DNA of 64,000 nt from Nonomuraea spiralis (GCF_014648435.1 NZ_BMRC01000033.1:32242-96241), one strand, 5' to 3'; shown: positions 43,454 through 52,881, counted from the stretch's first letter. Notes: a model not told the origin generated them from the sequence alone. A program made the numbers and translations.

Positions 43454-43894
43454 TCAGGCCTGGGTGATGGGAGAGTGATCACCCGTGGTGACCGGGCCAG
43501 TGATGTCCCGCCCGGCCGCTACCGCTCCCTGTCCCGAGGCGGTGACCGTGGTGGTGCCGGTGCGGCCGGTGGCGGCCTCAGCCTGCTCCAGCAGGGTCCG
43601 CACCTGTGCGGCCAGCTCCGGATCGGCCGTCAGGAGTCTGCCGATCTGCACCCGCAACACCGCCTGCAGATCGGTGTTGTCCGGGTCGGCGGCCAACTCC
43701 GCCACCGCCTCGGGCACCTCCTCCTCAGCGGCGGTCACGCCGAAGATGCGCTGCAGAATTGTGCGTCCCCACCCGACTGTGGCGTCGGCGGCCTGTTCAT
43801 TGGCTTTGGCCAGCACCGCGCCGCCGTAGGCGCCGACCGCCGCCGTGACATACGGCGACAGTTCCTGGGCCACGCTCACCAGATCCCCGCTCAT
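43454..43894 (-). CDS. Small NLR-associated protein with shared C-terminal motif
   Basis: Protein of 146 residues from ATG 43894. A helical N-terminal part (about 5-105) includes a small-residue-rich segment YVTAAVGAYGGAVLAK and VGWGRTILQRIFG that could insert in or lie on a membrane. The C-terminus (121-143) carries AVAAGRDITGPVTTGDHSPI, identical at 20 of 23 positions (with GQ before it) to residues 18-40 of the NB-ARC protein encoded next. This matches the arrangement known for bacterial amyloid-signalling effectors and their NLRs: the motif at the effector end templates on the NLR start. The effector activity is inferred. Confidence 0.7.
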   Translation of the reverse strand: MSGDLVSVAQELSPYVTAAVGAYGGAVLAKANEQAADATVGWGRTILQRIFGVTAAEEEVPEAVAELAADPDNTDLQAVLRVQIGRLLTADPELAAQVRTLLEQAEAATGRTGTTTVTASGQGAVAAGRDITGPVTTGDHSPITQA

Positions 43895-44228
43895 ACCCGT
43901 CCAGCCTCTCCCCAGGAGAAACGACGACCCCTGGCAGTGTGCCCATAGCACCCCTCGCCATGAACGACTCTAACCCGCCACGCCCCGGCCAAAACGCGCA
44001 AAACGACAACTCCGATCTACCCTGCGTTATCCGGTGGCAAGGCCCGACGAAGGAGGGCCGCGGCAGCCGATCGCCCCAACCGACTACGACCAGTGCCGAA
44101 GTGAGCGATCGTCACGGCCGTCACTGCGACGACCCCGGCAAGGAGCCTTCTTGTCTCGCGGCCTGCCGCCTGGTGATCACGAGCGCGTGGGTGGTCGCGG
44201 GCCGCGACCGGCCGAAGAGCCGCAGCGC
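43895..44228. other. Upstream region of the NLR module
   Basis: No gene. Holds the promoter and the shared upstream repeat R2; ends at the ISL3 inverted repeat. Confidence 0.5.
44035..44144. repeat. Upstream repeat R2
   Basis: Diverged copy of 40454-40563, 141 bp upstream of the small NLR-associated gene. The stretch CCGCGGCAGCCGATCGCCCC is identical in both copies. See the repeat at 40454. Confidence 0.7.
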
Positions 44229-45915
44229 GGGACTGTAAAAACAACGGCTCTGGTCCACTTTCGGTGGTGACGGAGTGTGAGGGTTCGTGTCGGTCCATGG
44301 CTGTCTCGGAGTGCTGTGTCAGCGTGACGCAGGTGTGACGTAGAAGATCTTGCGAGGCTGGTGTTCCCTCAACTGGCCGGCCTGGCCATCGGCAGTGTTC
44401 AACTCAGAGCAAGGGCGATCGTGGTGCATGTTGCCTCCAGGGACGCGCCGGTGGCGTGTCCCGGCTGTGGGGCGGCCGGGCGGGTGCACGGCTATGTGGA
44501 TCGTCAGCTGGCTGACCTTCCGGTTGGCGGGCAGCGAGTGCTGGTGCGGCTGCGGTTGCGGCGGCTGAGGTGCCCGACGGTCGGGTGTGAGCGGCAGACG
44601 TTCCGAGAGCCGCTGCCCGGGCTGGCCGAGCCGTATCAGCGCCGCACGATCGCCTTGACCACGCAGGTGGGGGCAGTGGTGCGGGAACTGGCCGGGCGGG
44701 CGGGATCGCGCCTGCTGGCCATGCTGGGAGTCAGGATGTCGCGGCAGAGCGCCGTCCGTTCGTTGCTGCGCCTGCCCCTGCCGGCTCGTCCGGCGCCGGA
44801 GGTGATCGGGGTGGACGACTTCGCGCTCCGTAAACGACACCGCTACGCCACCGTGATCATCGACGCGATGACGCGGGAACGGATCGATGTGCTCGCCGAT
44901 CGTCAGGCCGACACCTTGCAGGCGTGGCTGCGTGCCCACCCCGGGGTGCGGATGGTGTGCCGGGACAGCAGCGGCGCCTATGCCGAGGCGATCCGTCGCG
45001 CCCTGCCGAACGCAGTGCAGATCGGTGATCGCTGGCATATCTGGCACAACCTGGCCGAAGCCGTGGTCAAGGAGGTCGCCGCGCACTCGATCTGCTGGGG
45101 CAAGACCGGCCCGCCGCCGAAAGAAGGGGTACGGTCCGCCACCACACGCGAGCGCTGGCAGCAGGTTCATGCCCTGCTCAATCAGGGTGTCGGTCTGCTG
45201 GAATGCGCCCGCCGTCTCGGCCTGGCGCTCAACACCGTCAAGCGCTACGCCCGGGTCAGCCAACCCGAACGGCTGGTACGCGTGCCGAAATACCGGCCCA
45301 CGCTCGTCGACCCGTTCCGCGACCATCTGCGTGAACGCCGGGCCGACGATCCCGCCGTCCCGGTCCAGCAACTCCTCGCCGAGATCAAGAAACTCGGCTA
45401 TATCGGCAGCCAGAACCTGCTCTACCGCTACATCAACCAAGGCCGCGTCGAATGCGACCGGCCCGCGATCTCACCCAAGCGTCTGGCCGGCCTTCTTCTC
45501 ACCGAACCGAGCAAGCTCATCGGCCACCACGCCGAGCGACTGGATGCCACCATCAACGCCTGCCACGAGATGACCATGCTCGCGACATTCGTCCGGGACT
45601 TCGCCGCTCTCCTCGATCCCAAGCAGGGCAACGACCAGCGACTGACCGCCTGGATCGGACAAGCGCGGCAGGTCGACCTGCCTCACCTGCACGCCTTCAC
45701 CCGCGGGCTGGACTACGACCGGGCCGCCGTCAACGCCGCCCTCACCCTCCCGTTCCACAACGGCGGCACCGAAGGCGTCAACACCAAAACGAAAATGATC
45801 AAGAGGCAGATGTACGGGCGAGCCAGCTTCGCGCTCCTTCGCCATCGCATCCTGCTCGGCTAACCACTTTCCGTCACCACCGAAAGTGGGCCAGAGCCGT
45901 TATCTAGACAGTCCC
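44229..45915 (+). mobile_element. ISL3-family insertion sequence
   Basis: Ends are inverted repeats of about 44 bp: GGGACTGT at 44229 and ACAGTCCC ending 45915, a variable 6-bp stretch, then AACGGCTCTGG and a 28-bp block with one mismatch (CTGGTCC versus CTGGCCC). No 8-bp target duplication is seen, so flanking DNA was lost or rearranged. It encodes one intact transposase. Confidence 0.88.
44361..45863 (+). CDS. ISL3-family transposase
   Basis: Transposase of 500 residues with GTG start. N-terminal zinc finger CPGCGAAGRVHGYVDRQLADLPV and CPTVGCERQTF, then the DDE domain: VIGVDDFALRKRHRYATVIID (first Asp), VCRDSSGAYAEAIRRALP (second Asp) and the Glu in PFHNGGTEGVNTKTKMIKRQMYGRA. No frameshift or internal stop, so it could still be active. 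Confidence 0.94.
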   Translation: MFPQLAGLAIGSVQLRARAIVVHVASRDAPVACPGCGAAGRVHGYVDRQLADLPVGGQRVLVRLRLRRLRCPTVGCERQTFREPLPGLAEPYQRRTIALTTQVGAVVRELAGRAGSRLLAMLGVRMSRQSAVRSLLRLPLPARPAPEVIGVDDFALRKRHRYATVIIDAMTRERIDVLADRQADTLQAWLRAHPGVRMVCRDSSGAYAEAIRRALPNAVQIGDRWHIWHNLAEAVVKEVAAHSICWGKTGPPPKEGVRSATTRERWQQVHALLNQGVGLLECARRLGLALNTVKRYARVSQPERLVRVPKYRPTLVDPFRDHLRERRADDPAVPVQQLLAEIKKLGYIGSQNLLYRYINQGRVECDRPAISPKRLAGLLLTEPSKLIGHHAERLDATINACHEMTMLATFVRDFAALLDPKQGNDQRLTAWIGQARQVDLPHLHAFTRGLDYDRAAVNAALTLPFHNGGTEGVNTKTKMIKRQMYGRASFALLRHRILLG

Positions 45916-45971
45916 TATCTGCCCTTACCGACTACATCACCCGCCTGACCAGGAAGGAGGTCGCCGTATGA
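45916..45971 (+). pseudogene. xis: Excisionase gene remnant cut by the IS
   Basis: The reading frame ending at TGA 45969-45971 gives LSALTDYITRLTRKEVAV, the C-terminal type seen in helix-turn-helix excisionases (SAL..YI.RL). It overlaps the integrase start by ATGA, the normal xis-int coupling. Everything 5' is replaced by the ISL3 end. Confidence 0.65.
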
Positions 45972-47191
45972 CCAAGACCCTCATCGGCACGCCGGACGAG
46001 CAGCCGCGCAAAAGGAAGGCACCCAGACTGCGCGACGGCGTCATGAAGCGCGGCAACACCTGGTCGTACGTCATCCGCGTCAAGGACCCTGAGACCGGCG
46101 AGAGCAAGCCGCGCTGGGTGAGCGGCTTCGCCACTGAGGACGACGCCAAGGCCGCTCGCGACGAAGCCAGGGTGAGGGCACGGCGCGGCGAGTACATCGA
46201 TCGGAACGCGATCACGGTCGCCGCATACCTCGCCGAATGGATCGAAGGGCACGCCGTCGAGATCAAGCCGCACACCCTCAAGGGCTACCGCGACATGATC
46301 CGCCTCTACATCACACCTCGAATCGGCACGGTCCGCTTGCAAGCACTACGCCCCTCAGCGATCACCAAGTTCTACCGGGACCTGCTGACGAGCGGGGGCA
46401 AGAAGGGCGGCCCACTGGCGGCGAACACCGTCAAGCACGTCCACACGGTGCTCCGTAAGGCCCTCACGGACGCCGTACTCGTGGACGAACTACTTCCCAA
46501 CAACCCCGCCGAACGCGCCAAGCTCCCGCGCGTCCAGGCCACGGAACCGGGCATGATCTGGACCCCTGCCCAGCTCCGCGCCTTCCTCGGCACCACACAA
46601 GAGCATCGCCTGTACGCCTTCTTCCACCTGGCCGCCTACACCGGCGCGCGACGCGGGGAGCTGCTCAACCTCCGTTGGACAGACGTCGACCTGGACAAGC
46701 CGCAGATCCACATCACCGGCACGGCGGCAGTGATCGACCGCCAGCGGGTCGAAGGCACCACCAAGAGCGGACGTTCCCGCGTGGTGTCCCTCGACCTCGG
46801 CACAGTCAAGGTCCTCAAGGCCCACCGCGCCCGCCAGGACGAGGAACGCCTCCGCCTCGGCGAATCCTGGAAGGGCGGCGGCGCATACGTCTTCACCACC
46901 GGCTGGGGAGATCCGCTGTTCCCTGACACACCCAGCTCCTTGATGCCCAAGCTCATCAAGACCCACAACGTACAGAACCCGAAAGCCCAACTCCCGCACG
47001 CCCGTCTGCACGATCTCCGCCACATCCACGCCACGACCCTGCTCCTGGCCGGCGTCCCCGTCCACGTCGTGGCGGCCCGCCTTGGCCACGCTGATCCCGC
47101 CATCACGCTCCGGGTTTACGCGCACGTCATCACCGAGCAAGCGGCGACCGCCGCAGACGTCTTCGCCGAAGCACTCAGAAGCACGGCCTGA
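45968..47191 (+). CDS. int: Tyrosine site-specific integrase
   Basis: Recombinase of 407 residues. N-terminal AP2-like arm-binding domain (about 28-75; GNTWSYVIRVKDPETGESKPRWVSGFATEDDAKAA), core-binding SAM-like domain (about 85-175), and a catalytic domain with Arg in YTGARRGELLNLRWTDVD, His-x-x-Arg in LHDLRHIHAT and the nucleophile Tyr in ITLRVYAHV. Full length. The adjacent tRNA-Thr 3' end is its evident attachment site. Without a complete excisionase, excision may be impaired. Confidence 0.95.
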   Translation: MTKTLIGTPDEQPRKRKAPRLRDGVMKRGNTWSYVIRVKDPETGESKPRWVSGFATEDDAKAARDEARVRARRGEYIDRNAITVAAYLAEWIEGHAVEIKPHTLKGYRDMIRLYITPRIGTVRLQALRPSAITKFYRDLLTSGGKKGGPLAANTVKHVHTVLRKALTDAVLVDELLPNNPAERAKLPRVQATEPGMIWTPAQLRAFLGTTQEHRLYAFFHLAAYTGARRGELLNLRWTDVDLDKPQIHITGTAAVIDRQRVEGTTKSGRSRVVSLDLGTVKVLKAHRARQDEERLRLGESWKGGGAYVFTTGWGDPLFPDTPSSLMPKLIKTHNVQNPKAQLPHARLHDLRHIHATTLLLAGVPVHVVAARLGHADPAITLRVYAHVITEQAATAADVFAEALRSTA

Positions 47192-47236
47192 TGTCACGTA
47201 CAGAGATGGCTCTCCATCTTCGGGAGGGCCCTCTTT

Positions 47237-47434
47237 CTATGGTTCGGGCCATTCAGCAAGGATCTCGATGCCGATCACACGCCCATCGGAATCGAGATCC
47301 AAGTTGACCATCGCTTCATCCATCGTGACCGTCCTCGCAACCCCACCCTGAGCGATAGGACCTCGCAGGTAGACGTACGCGGCTCCGGCCTCAGGGTCGT
47401 AGGTCCATGTCCCCGGGTGCTCTTCCAGAGCCAT
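47237..47434 (-). CDS. DUF2283 domain protein
   Basis: Protein of 65 residues from ATG 47434 with AGGAG upstream. GTWTYDPEAGAAYVYLRGP, VNLDLDSDGRVIGIEIL is the DUF2283 pattern (D..ad.lYi......e....d..gv..D.d..G.v.GiEil). Role unknown; commonly found next to integrases and toxin genes. The arm-like repeats at 47445-47463 sit in its promoter. Confidence 0.85.
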   Translation of the reverse strand: MALEEHPGTWTYDPEAGAAYVYLRGPIAQGGVARTVTMDEAMVNLDLDSDGRVIGIEILAEWPEP

Positions 47435-47444
47435 GAGATCTCCT

Positions 47445-47463
47445 GTTAGCAAGAGTGTTAGCA
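47445..47463 (+). repeat. Candidate integrase arm sites: GTTAGCA pair, 12-bp pitch (integrase end)
   Basis: GTTAGCA at 47445-47451 and 47457-47463, matching the pair at 36633-36651 in sequence and spacing. Confidence 0.6.
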
Positions 47464-47492
47464 AGATCGCGACATTGTCCTGACAAACAAGG

Positions 47493-47527
47493 AAGCCCCT
47501 GACGGCATAACGCCTGTTCAGGGGCTT
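47493..47527. terminator. Terminator downstream of tRNA-Thr
   Basis: AAGCCCCTGA ... TCAGGGGCTT stem-loop just past the tRNA 3' end. Copies travel with att B and, decayed, with att A. Confidence 0.75.
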
Positions 47528-47536
47528 CCTGTTGCA

Positions 47537-47579
47537 GAGCCGACGAGGGGAATCGAACCCCTGACCTTCTGTTTACAAG
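47537..47579. repeat. att copy D within intact tRNA-Thr
   Basis: Reference copy of the 43-bp repeat, running from the tRNA 3' end through the anticodon loop. Confidence 0.9.
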
Positions 47580-47610
47580 ACAGATGCTCTGCCGATTGAG
47601 CTACGTCGGC
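47538..47610 (-). tRNA. tRNA-Thr(TGT)
   Basis: Complete cloverleaf on the minus strand: acceptor GCCGACG/CGTCGGC, D-arm GCTCAATCGGCAGAGC, anticodon stem TCTGT/ACAGA with loop CTTGTAA (anticodon TGT), T-arm AGGGGTTCGAATCCCCT, discriminator T; CCA is not encoded. The integration site of the neighbouring islands; its 3' 42 bp are duplicated three times to the left. Confidence 0.96.
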
Positions 47611-47630
47611 ACGGCCTACCAGTGTAGACG

Positions 47631-48599
47631 CTAGAGCCGCCTGTGACGAGCGACCTCGTACAACGCCACACCAGCCGCCACTCCCGCGTTGAGCGACTCC
47701 GCCGCCGCCTGCATCGGGATGCGGACGACCAGGTCGCACTGTTCCCGCACCAGCCGCCCGAGTCCCTTCCCCTCGGAGCCGACCACGATCACGAGCGGCT
47801 CGGCGAGGAGGTCGGCGTCACCGATGTCGATCTTTCCGGCGCCGTCCAGGCCGACGATGAAAAGTCCGGCTTCGCGGTATTCACGGAGGGCGGCCGTCAG
47901 GTTGGAGGCGCGGGCGACGCGGAGTGTGGCGAGGGTGCCGGCCGAGGTCTTCCACGCACCGCCGGTCACCCCGGCCGAACGGCGGGACGGGATGAGCAGG
48001 CCGTGGGCGCCGAAGGCCGTGGCGGAACGGGCGATGGCGCCCAGGTTGCGCGGGTCGGTGACCGAGTCGAGCGCCACGATCAGCGGCACCTCGGCCGCGT
48101 CCTGGGCCAGCTCCACCAGCTCGGACGGGTGAGCGTAGTCATAGGCCGGGATCTGGAGCGCGATGCCCTGGTGGACGACGCCCTCGGTCATCCGGTCGAG
48201 CTTCTCGCGGGTGACTTCGAGCAGCGCGATGCCGCGCTCGGCCGCGATCTTGATGGAGTCGCGTACGCGGTCGTCGTTCTCGACGCGCTGGGCGACATAG
48301 AGGGCGTTGGCGGGCACGCCGGCCTGCAACGCCTCCAGCACCGGGTTACGGCCGCCGATGTATTCGGGGGCGTCCTCGGAACGCTTCTGCCTGGCCGCGC
48401 CCGCGGCCGGACGGCGCGTGCCGCCGCGATCCTCCCTGGCGATGCGCTCGGTCCTGGCCTTGTCCTTGTACCAGTGGCGCATCTCGGCAGGCGGCGTCGC
48501 GCCCCTGCCCTCGAGCGACCGGCGCTTCTGGCCCCCGGTGCCCTTGGCCGGGCCCTTCTTCTTCGCGGGCCTGCCCGATGCCCTACCGCCTGCTGCCAT
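47631..48599 (-). CDS. rlmB: 23S rRNA (guanosine-2'-O-)-methyltransferase RlmB
   Basis: SPOUT methyltransferase modifying G2251 of 23S rRNA. 322 residues from ATG 48599, 7 nt after TACCCT (leaderless pattern). Basic N-terminal extension (1-75), substrate-binding domain (EYIGGRNPVLEAL...), then SpoU motifs: LDSVTDPRNLGAIARSATAFG, VVGSEGKGLGRLV and RIPMQAAAESLNAGVAAGVALYE. The upstream extension in the same frame lacks family sequence. TrmH-type tRNA methylation is an alternative but less likely, given the N-terminal domain. Confidence 0.92.
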   Translation of the reverse strand: MAAGGRASGRPAKKKGPAKGTGGQKRRSLEGRGATPPAEMRHWYKDKARTERIAREDRGGTRRPAAGAARQKRSEDAPEYIGGRNPVLEALQAGVPANALYVAQRVENDDRVRDSIKIAAERGIALLEVTREKLDRMTEGVVHQGIALQIPAYDYAHPSELVELAQDAAEVPLIVALDSVTDPRNLGAIARSATAFGAHGLLIPSRRSAGVTGGAWKTSAGTLATLRVARASNLTAALREYREAGLFIVGLDGAGKIDIGDADLLAEPLVIVVGSEGKGLGRLVREQCDLVVRIPMQAAAESLNAGVAAGVALYEVARHRRL

Positions 48600-48725
48600 G
48601 CCATCAAGGGTATCGGCCCGCCGACCCACCCGATCCCGCGGGAACGGCTCACCGCGACGCGCGTCCCGCGGCAAAGGCCGGAAATCTCCCTTGGCCACCG
48701 GCGAGGGGAGCTATCGTCCTGGGCC

Positions 48726-49385
48726 ATGACTGAGTCCGCCTACCTCCACGCCACCCGGACGGCCTACGACACCGTCGCCGCCGACTACGCCGAACTGCTC
48801 AGGCACGAACTGGACACCAAGCCGTTCGACCGCGCCATGCTGGCGGCCTTCGCCGAGCACGTGCAGGGGCCGGACGCCGGAGAGGTGGCCGATCTCGGCT
48901 GCGGTCCGGGGCGCATCACCGCCCATCTGCGTTCCCTCGGGGTGAACGTCTTCGGCGTCGACCTGTCCCCGAAGATGGTCGAGGTGGCCCGCGAGACCCA
49001 CCCGGACCTGCGGTTCGAGGAGGGTTCGATGACCGCTCTCGACCTGGCGGACGGCTCGCTGTCCGGCGCCGTCGCCTGGTACTCGACCGTGCACACCCCG
49101 CCGGAGCTGTTGCCGACGGTGTTCGCCGAGATCCACCGGGTGCTCGCCCCGGGCGGCCATCTGCTGATCGCGTTCAAGGTCGGCGACGAACGCCGCCACC
49201 TCAGCCAGGGTTACGGCCACGAGCTCTCGCTCGACGTCTACTGGACGCCCCCCGAGCACGTCGCCGACCTCCTGAGCAAGGCCGGACTCGTCCTGGACGC
49301 CCAGCTCATCCGCGAGCCCGACGAGAGCGAGAGGCCCCGCTCAGGCCCTCAGGCCTTCTTCCTGGCCCACAGGCCCCACGCCTGA
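48726..49385 (+). CDS. Class I SAM-dependent methyltransferase
   Basis: Protein of 219 residues from ATG 48726, 8 nt after TATCGT. GEVADLGCGPGRITAHLRSLG (motif I), VFGVDLSPKMVEVARE (motif II), FEEGSMTALDLADGSLSG and HRVLAPGGHLLIAF (motif III) define a methyltransf_11/25 fold. Acceptor unknown. Divergent from rlmB. Confidence 0.88.
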   Translation: MTESAYLHATRTAYDTVAADYAELLRHELDTKPFDRAMLAAFAEHVQGPDAGEVADLGCGPGRITAHLRSLGVNVFGVDLSPKMVEVARETHPDLRFEEGSMTALDLADGSLSGAVAWYSTVHTPPELLPTVFAEIHRVLAPGGHLLIAFKVGDERRHLSQGYGHELSLDVYWTPPEHVADLLSKAGLVLDAQLIREPDESERPRSGPQAFFLAHRPHA

Positions 49386-49872
49386 GGGAAACCGGGGCCG
49401 TCCCACTGACAGTGGATGTCAGCGATCGCGGGTAGCGTGCCAGCCGTCCTCCTGCCACGCGCACGCCGAAGGAGCAGTCACGTGATCCTGGAAATCCGCA
49501 CCTACCGCCTCAAGCCGGGCACCCGCGAGGACTTCGTCCGGATCATGCGTGAGGAGTCTCTTCCGCTGCTGGCCAAGGCCGGCATCGACGTGGTGGCCCA
49601 CGGCGCCTCCCTCGTGGACGAGGACGGCCACGAGGAGGCGTACCTCATCCGGGCCTTCCCCTCCAGGGAGGCCCGCGACGAGCAGGAGGACGCGTTCTAC
49701 GGCAGCGCGGAATGGTTGCGGGGCCCGCGCGAGGGCATCGTCTCGCGCATCGACGGCTACCACACGATCGTGATCGAGGCGGGCGACGACGCTGTCAGGG
49801 CCCTGCGCCGCCAGCCGGACCGGAACGACGGCGGGCGCGGAAGCGGCCCGCCGTCGGAACCGGCGGCGATGA

Positions 49873-51264
<1,392 letters not shown>

Positions 51265-51307
51265 GAAGGCAAGGCTAACGCCTCGGAGGCCCTCGTAGGC
51301 CGATTAC

Positions 51308-51694
51308 TCAGCCTCGTACCGTGACCTTGTCCGGACGAATTCGGATGATCAGGCGCTCGGTGCCCGGCTTGTCCTGCCACGGCTGGCCCCGGTACTTCTG
51401 GGACAGTTCCTCGATCAGCTCGCCCTCCGGGTCCTCCTCGACCTCCACCCGGCCGCGTACCTCGACATAGCGGTAGGGGTTGTCCGGGTCGATGACCAGC
51501 AGACTCGTACGCGGGTCGCGGTCGAAGTTGCGCGGCTTCACGCGGCCCCTGACGGTCGAGAACAGCACCTCGTCGCCGTCCGTGCGCACCCACACGACGG
51601 TCGACTGCGGGCTGCCGTCGGGGTTGATACTGGTCACCGTCGCATAGTTCGGGGCGTCCAGGAGTCTGCGTGCTTCTTCCGGCAGCTCGGGCAT
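51308..51694 (-). CDS. PPOX-class F420-dependent oxidoreductase
   Basis: Split-barrel flavin/F420 protein of 128 residues from ATG 51694, with GGGAG upstream. YATVTSINPDGSPQSTVVWVRTDGDEVLFSTVRGRVKPRNFDRDPRTSLLVID and YRYVEVRGRVEVEED are family hallmarks. Typical members reduce biliverdin or other small substrates with F420H2; the substrate here is unknown. Confidence 0.88.
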   Translation of the reverse strand: MPELPEEARRLLDAPNYATVTSINPDGSPQSTVVWVRTDGDEVLFSTVRGRVKPRNFDRDPRTSLLVIDPDNPYRYVEVRGRVEVEEDPEGELIEELSQKYRGQPWQDKPGTERLIIRIRPDKVTVRG

Positions 51695-51747
51695 GTGTCT
51701 CCCTTGATCGGTCTTGATTGCCATTCTTCTGTAGGCTCGAAGGCGCC

Positions 51748-52806
51748 ATGGACGTGACTCCCCCCTCTACGCTCCGTCGCCTGGGCATCGCCCTGGCGGG
51801 GCTCGCGGTGGCCGCTCTGACCGGAGCCGCCTGCGCGCTGTCCTTCGACGATCTGCGTGCGCTGGCCATCACCGGCGAGGCCCGCCAGGATCTCGCCTTC
51901 CTCTACCCGGCCGCGTTCGACGCGCTGCTCGTGGTCGCGCTGCTCGGCGTGCTGCTGCTGCGCCCCGCCCGGCGCCTGGTGCGGGCGCAGGCGGCGACCG
52001 TGCTGGTCCTGCTCATCGTGGCCGCCGCGGCGGCGAACGTGGCGACGGCGCTGCGGTTCACCTTCGACGCGCGCCAGGTGGCCGTGGGCGTGGCTCTGGC
52101 GCCCTGGGTCATGCTGGCCGTGGCCCTGTGGCTCTGGCTGCTGCTGATCAAGCACGTACAGGCTCACCGGGGTGCGGCGCGGGAGGAGGAGGACGACGAC
52201 ATCGTGCCCTTCCACCCGGGCCGGGCGGCCGGCACGCCGCCTCCGCTCGTGACGGAGGCGCCCACGCCCGTACTGGAGCCCACGCCGCTGGTCGGGCCCA
52301 CGGCCGCCCCGGAGACGCCGCCGGTCTCGACCGGGGTGTCCGAGTGGGCCGTACGACAGGAGCCCGACGCGGCCCCGACACGCGCGTTAGCCCCCGCCGC
52401 CGAACCCGAGCCAGAACCCGAGCCTGAGCCCGAACCCCAGCCGGAGCCGGAACCCGAGCCCGAACCGGCCCCCGAACCGGAACCGGAACCCGAACCCGTG
52501 CCGCTGAGGCGGCCGGTCCGATGGGGTGACCGGGTCAAGCCGACCGACGTCCTGGTGCACCCCCGCATCGACACACGCGACGTCGACACCCAGCCCGTCC
52601 CGGTCGTCGAGGACGTACGCGTCGCCCGTCCCGACCCCGCCCACGGCCCCGAAGCGGCCGACGACGAGCCTTACAAGGCTGACGAGCCTCGGGCGCACGA
52701 ACGTGTCTCTGAGGACACCGTGCCCCACCCGGTGATCCACGAGGAGGCTCCGGCCCCGTCCGGCCGTCTGCGCAGCACTCCGCGCCCGCCGGAGCCCGAG
52801 GAATGA
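51748..52806 (+). CDS. DUF2637 membrane protein with Glu-Pro repeat
   Basis: Protein of 352 residues. Four membrane helices (about 10-30, 48-68, 77-97, 102-127) form the DUF2637 domain known from actinobacterial SpdB2-like and sporulation-associated proteins. An acidic cytoplasmic tail with a long (Glu-Pro)n tract (about 215-250; sequence at 52400-52500) ends at RRPVRWGDRVKPTDVLVHPR, a basic patch. The start ATG 51748 lies 10 nt after TAGGCT. Function unknown; the tail may act as a rigid spacer. Confidence 0.8.
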   Translation: MDVTPPSTLRRLGIALAGLAVAALTGAACALSFDDLRALAITGEARQDLAFLYPAAFDALLVVALLGVLLLRPARRLVRAQAATVLVLLIVAAAAANVATALRFTFDARQVAVGVALAPWVMLAVALWLWLLLIKHVQAHRGAAREEEDDDIVPFHPGRAAGTPPPLVTEAPTPVLEPTPLVGPTAAPETPPVSTGVSEWAVRQEPDAAPTRALAPAAEPEPEPEPEPEPQPEPEPEPEPAPEPEPEPEPVPLRRPVRWGDRVKPTDVLVHPRIDTRDVDTQPVPVVEDVRVARPDPAHGPEAADDEPYKADEPRAHERVSEDTVPHPVIHEEAPAPSGRLRSTPRPPEPEE

Positions 52807-52881
52807 GCCACCACCACACGCGATGAGCACACGAGAGGCCCGTCCGGGACATCCCGGACGGGCCGTTTCGTGTAATCCCGT

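Larger units (their letters stand above)
36483..47579. mobile_element. Youngest integrated island at tRNA-Thr(TGT)
   Basis: Bounded by att copies C (36483-36525) and D (47537-47579). It carries a tyrosine integrase next to the intact tRNA, an excisionase remnant, two P-loop/TPR ATPase modules, a PD-(D/E)XK protein and an ISL3 element. GTTAGCA arm-like pairs lie just inside both ends (36633, 47445). No replication or conjugation genes are seen, so it is a passive or degraded integrative element. Confidence 0.8.

Noticed and set aside
44221..45923. 8-bp target-site duplication around the ISL3 element
   Set aside because: Left (CGCAGCGC) and right (TATCTGCC) flanks do not match in any nearby register.
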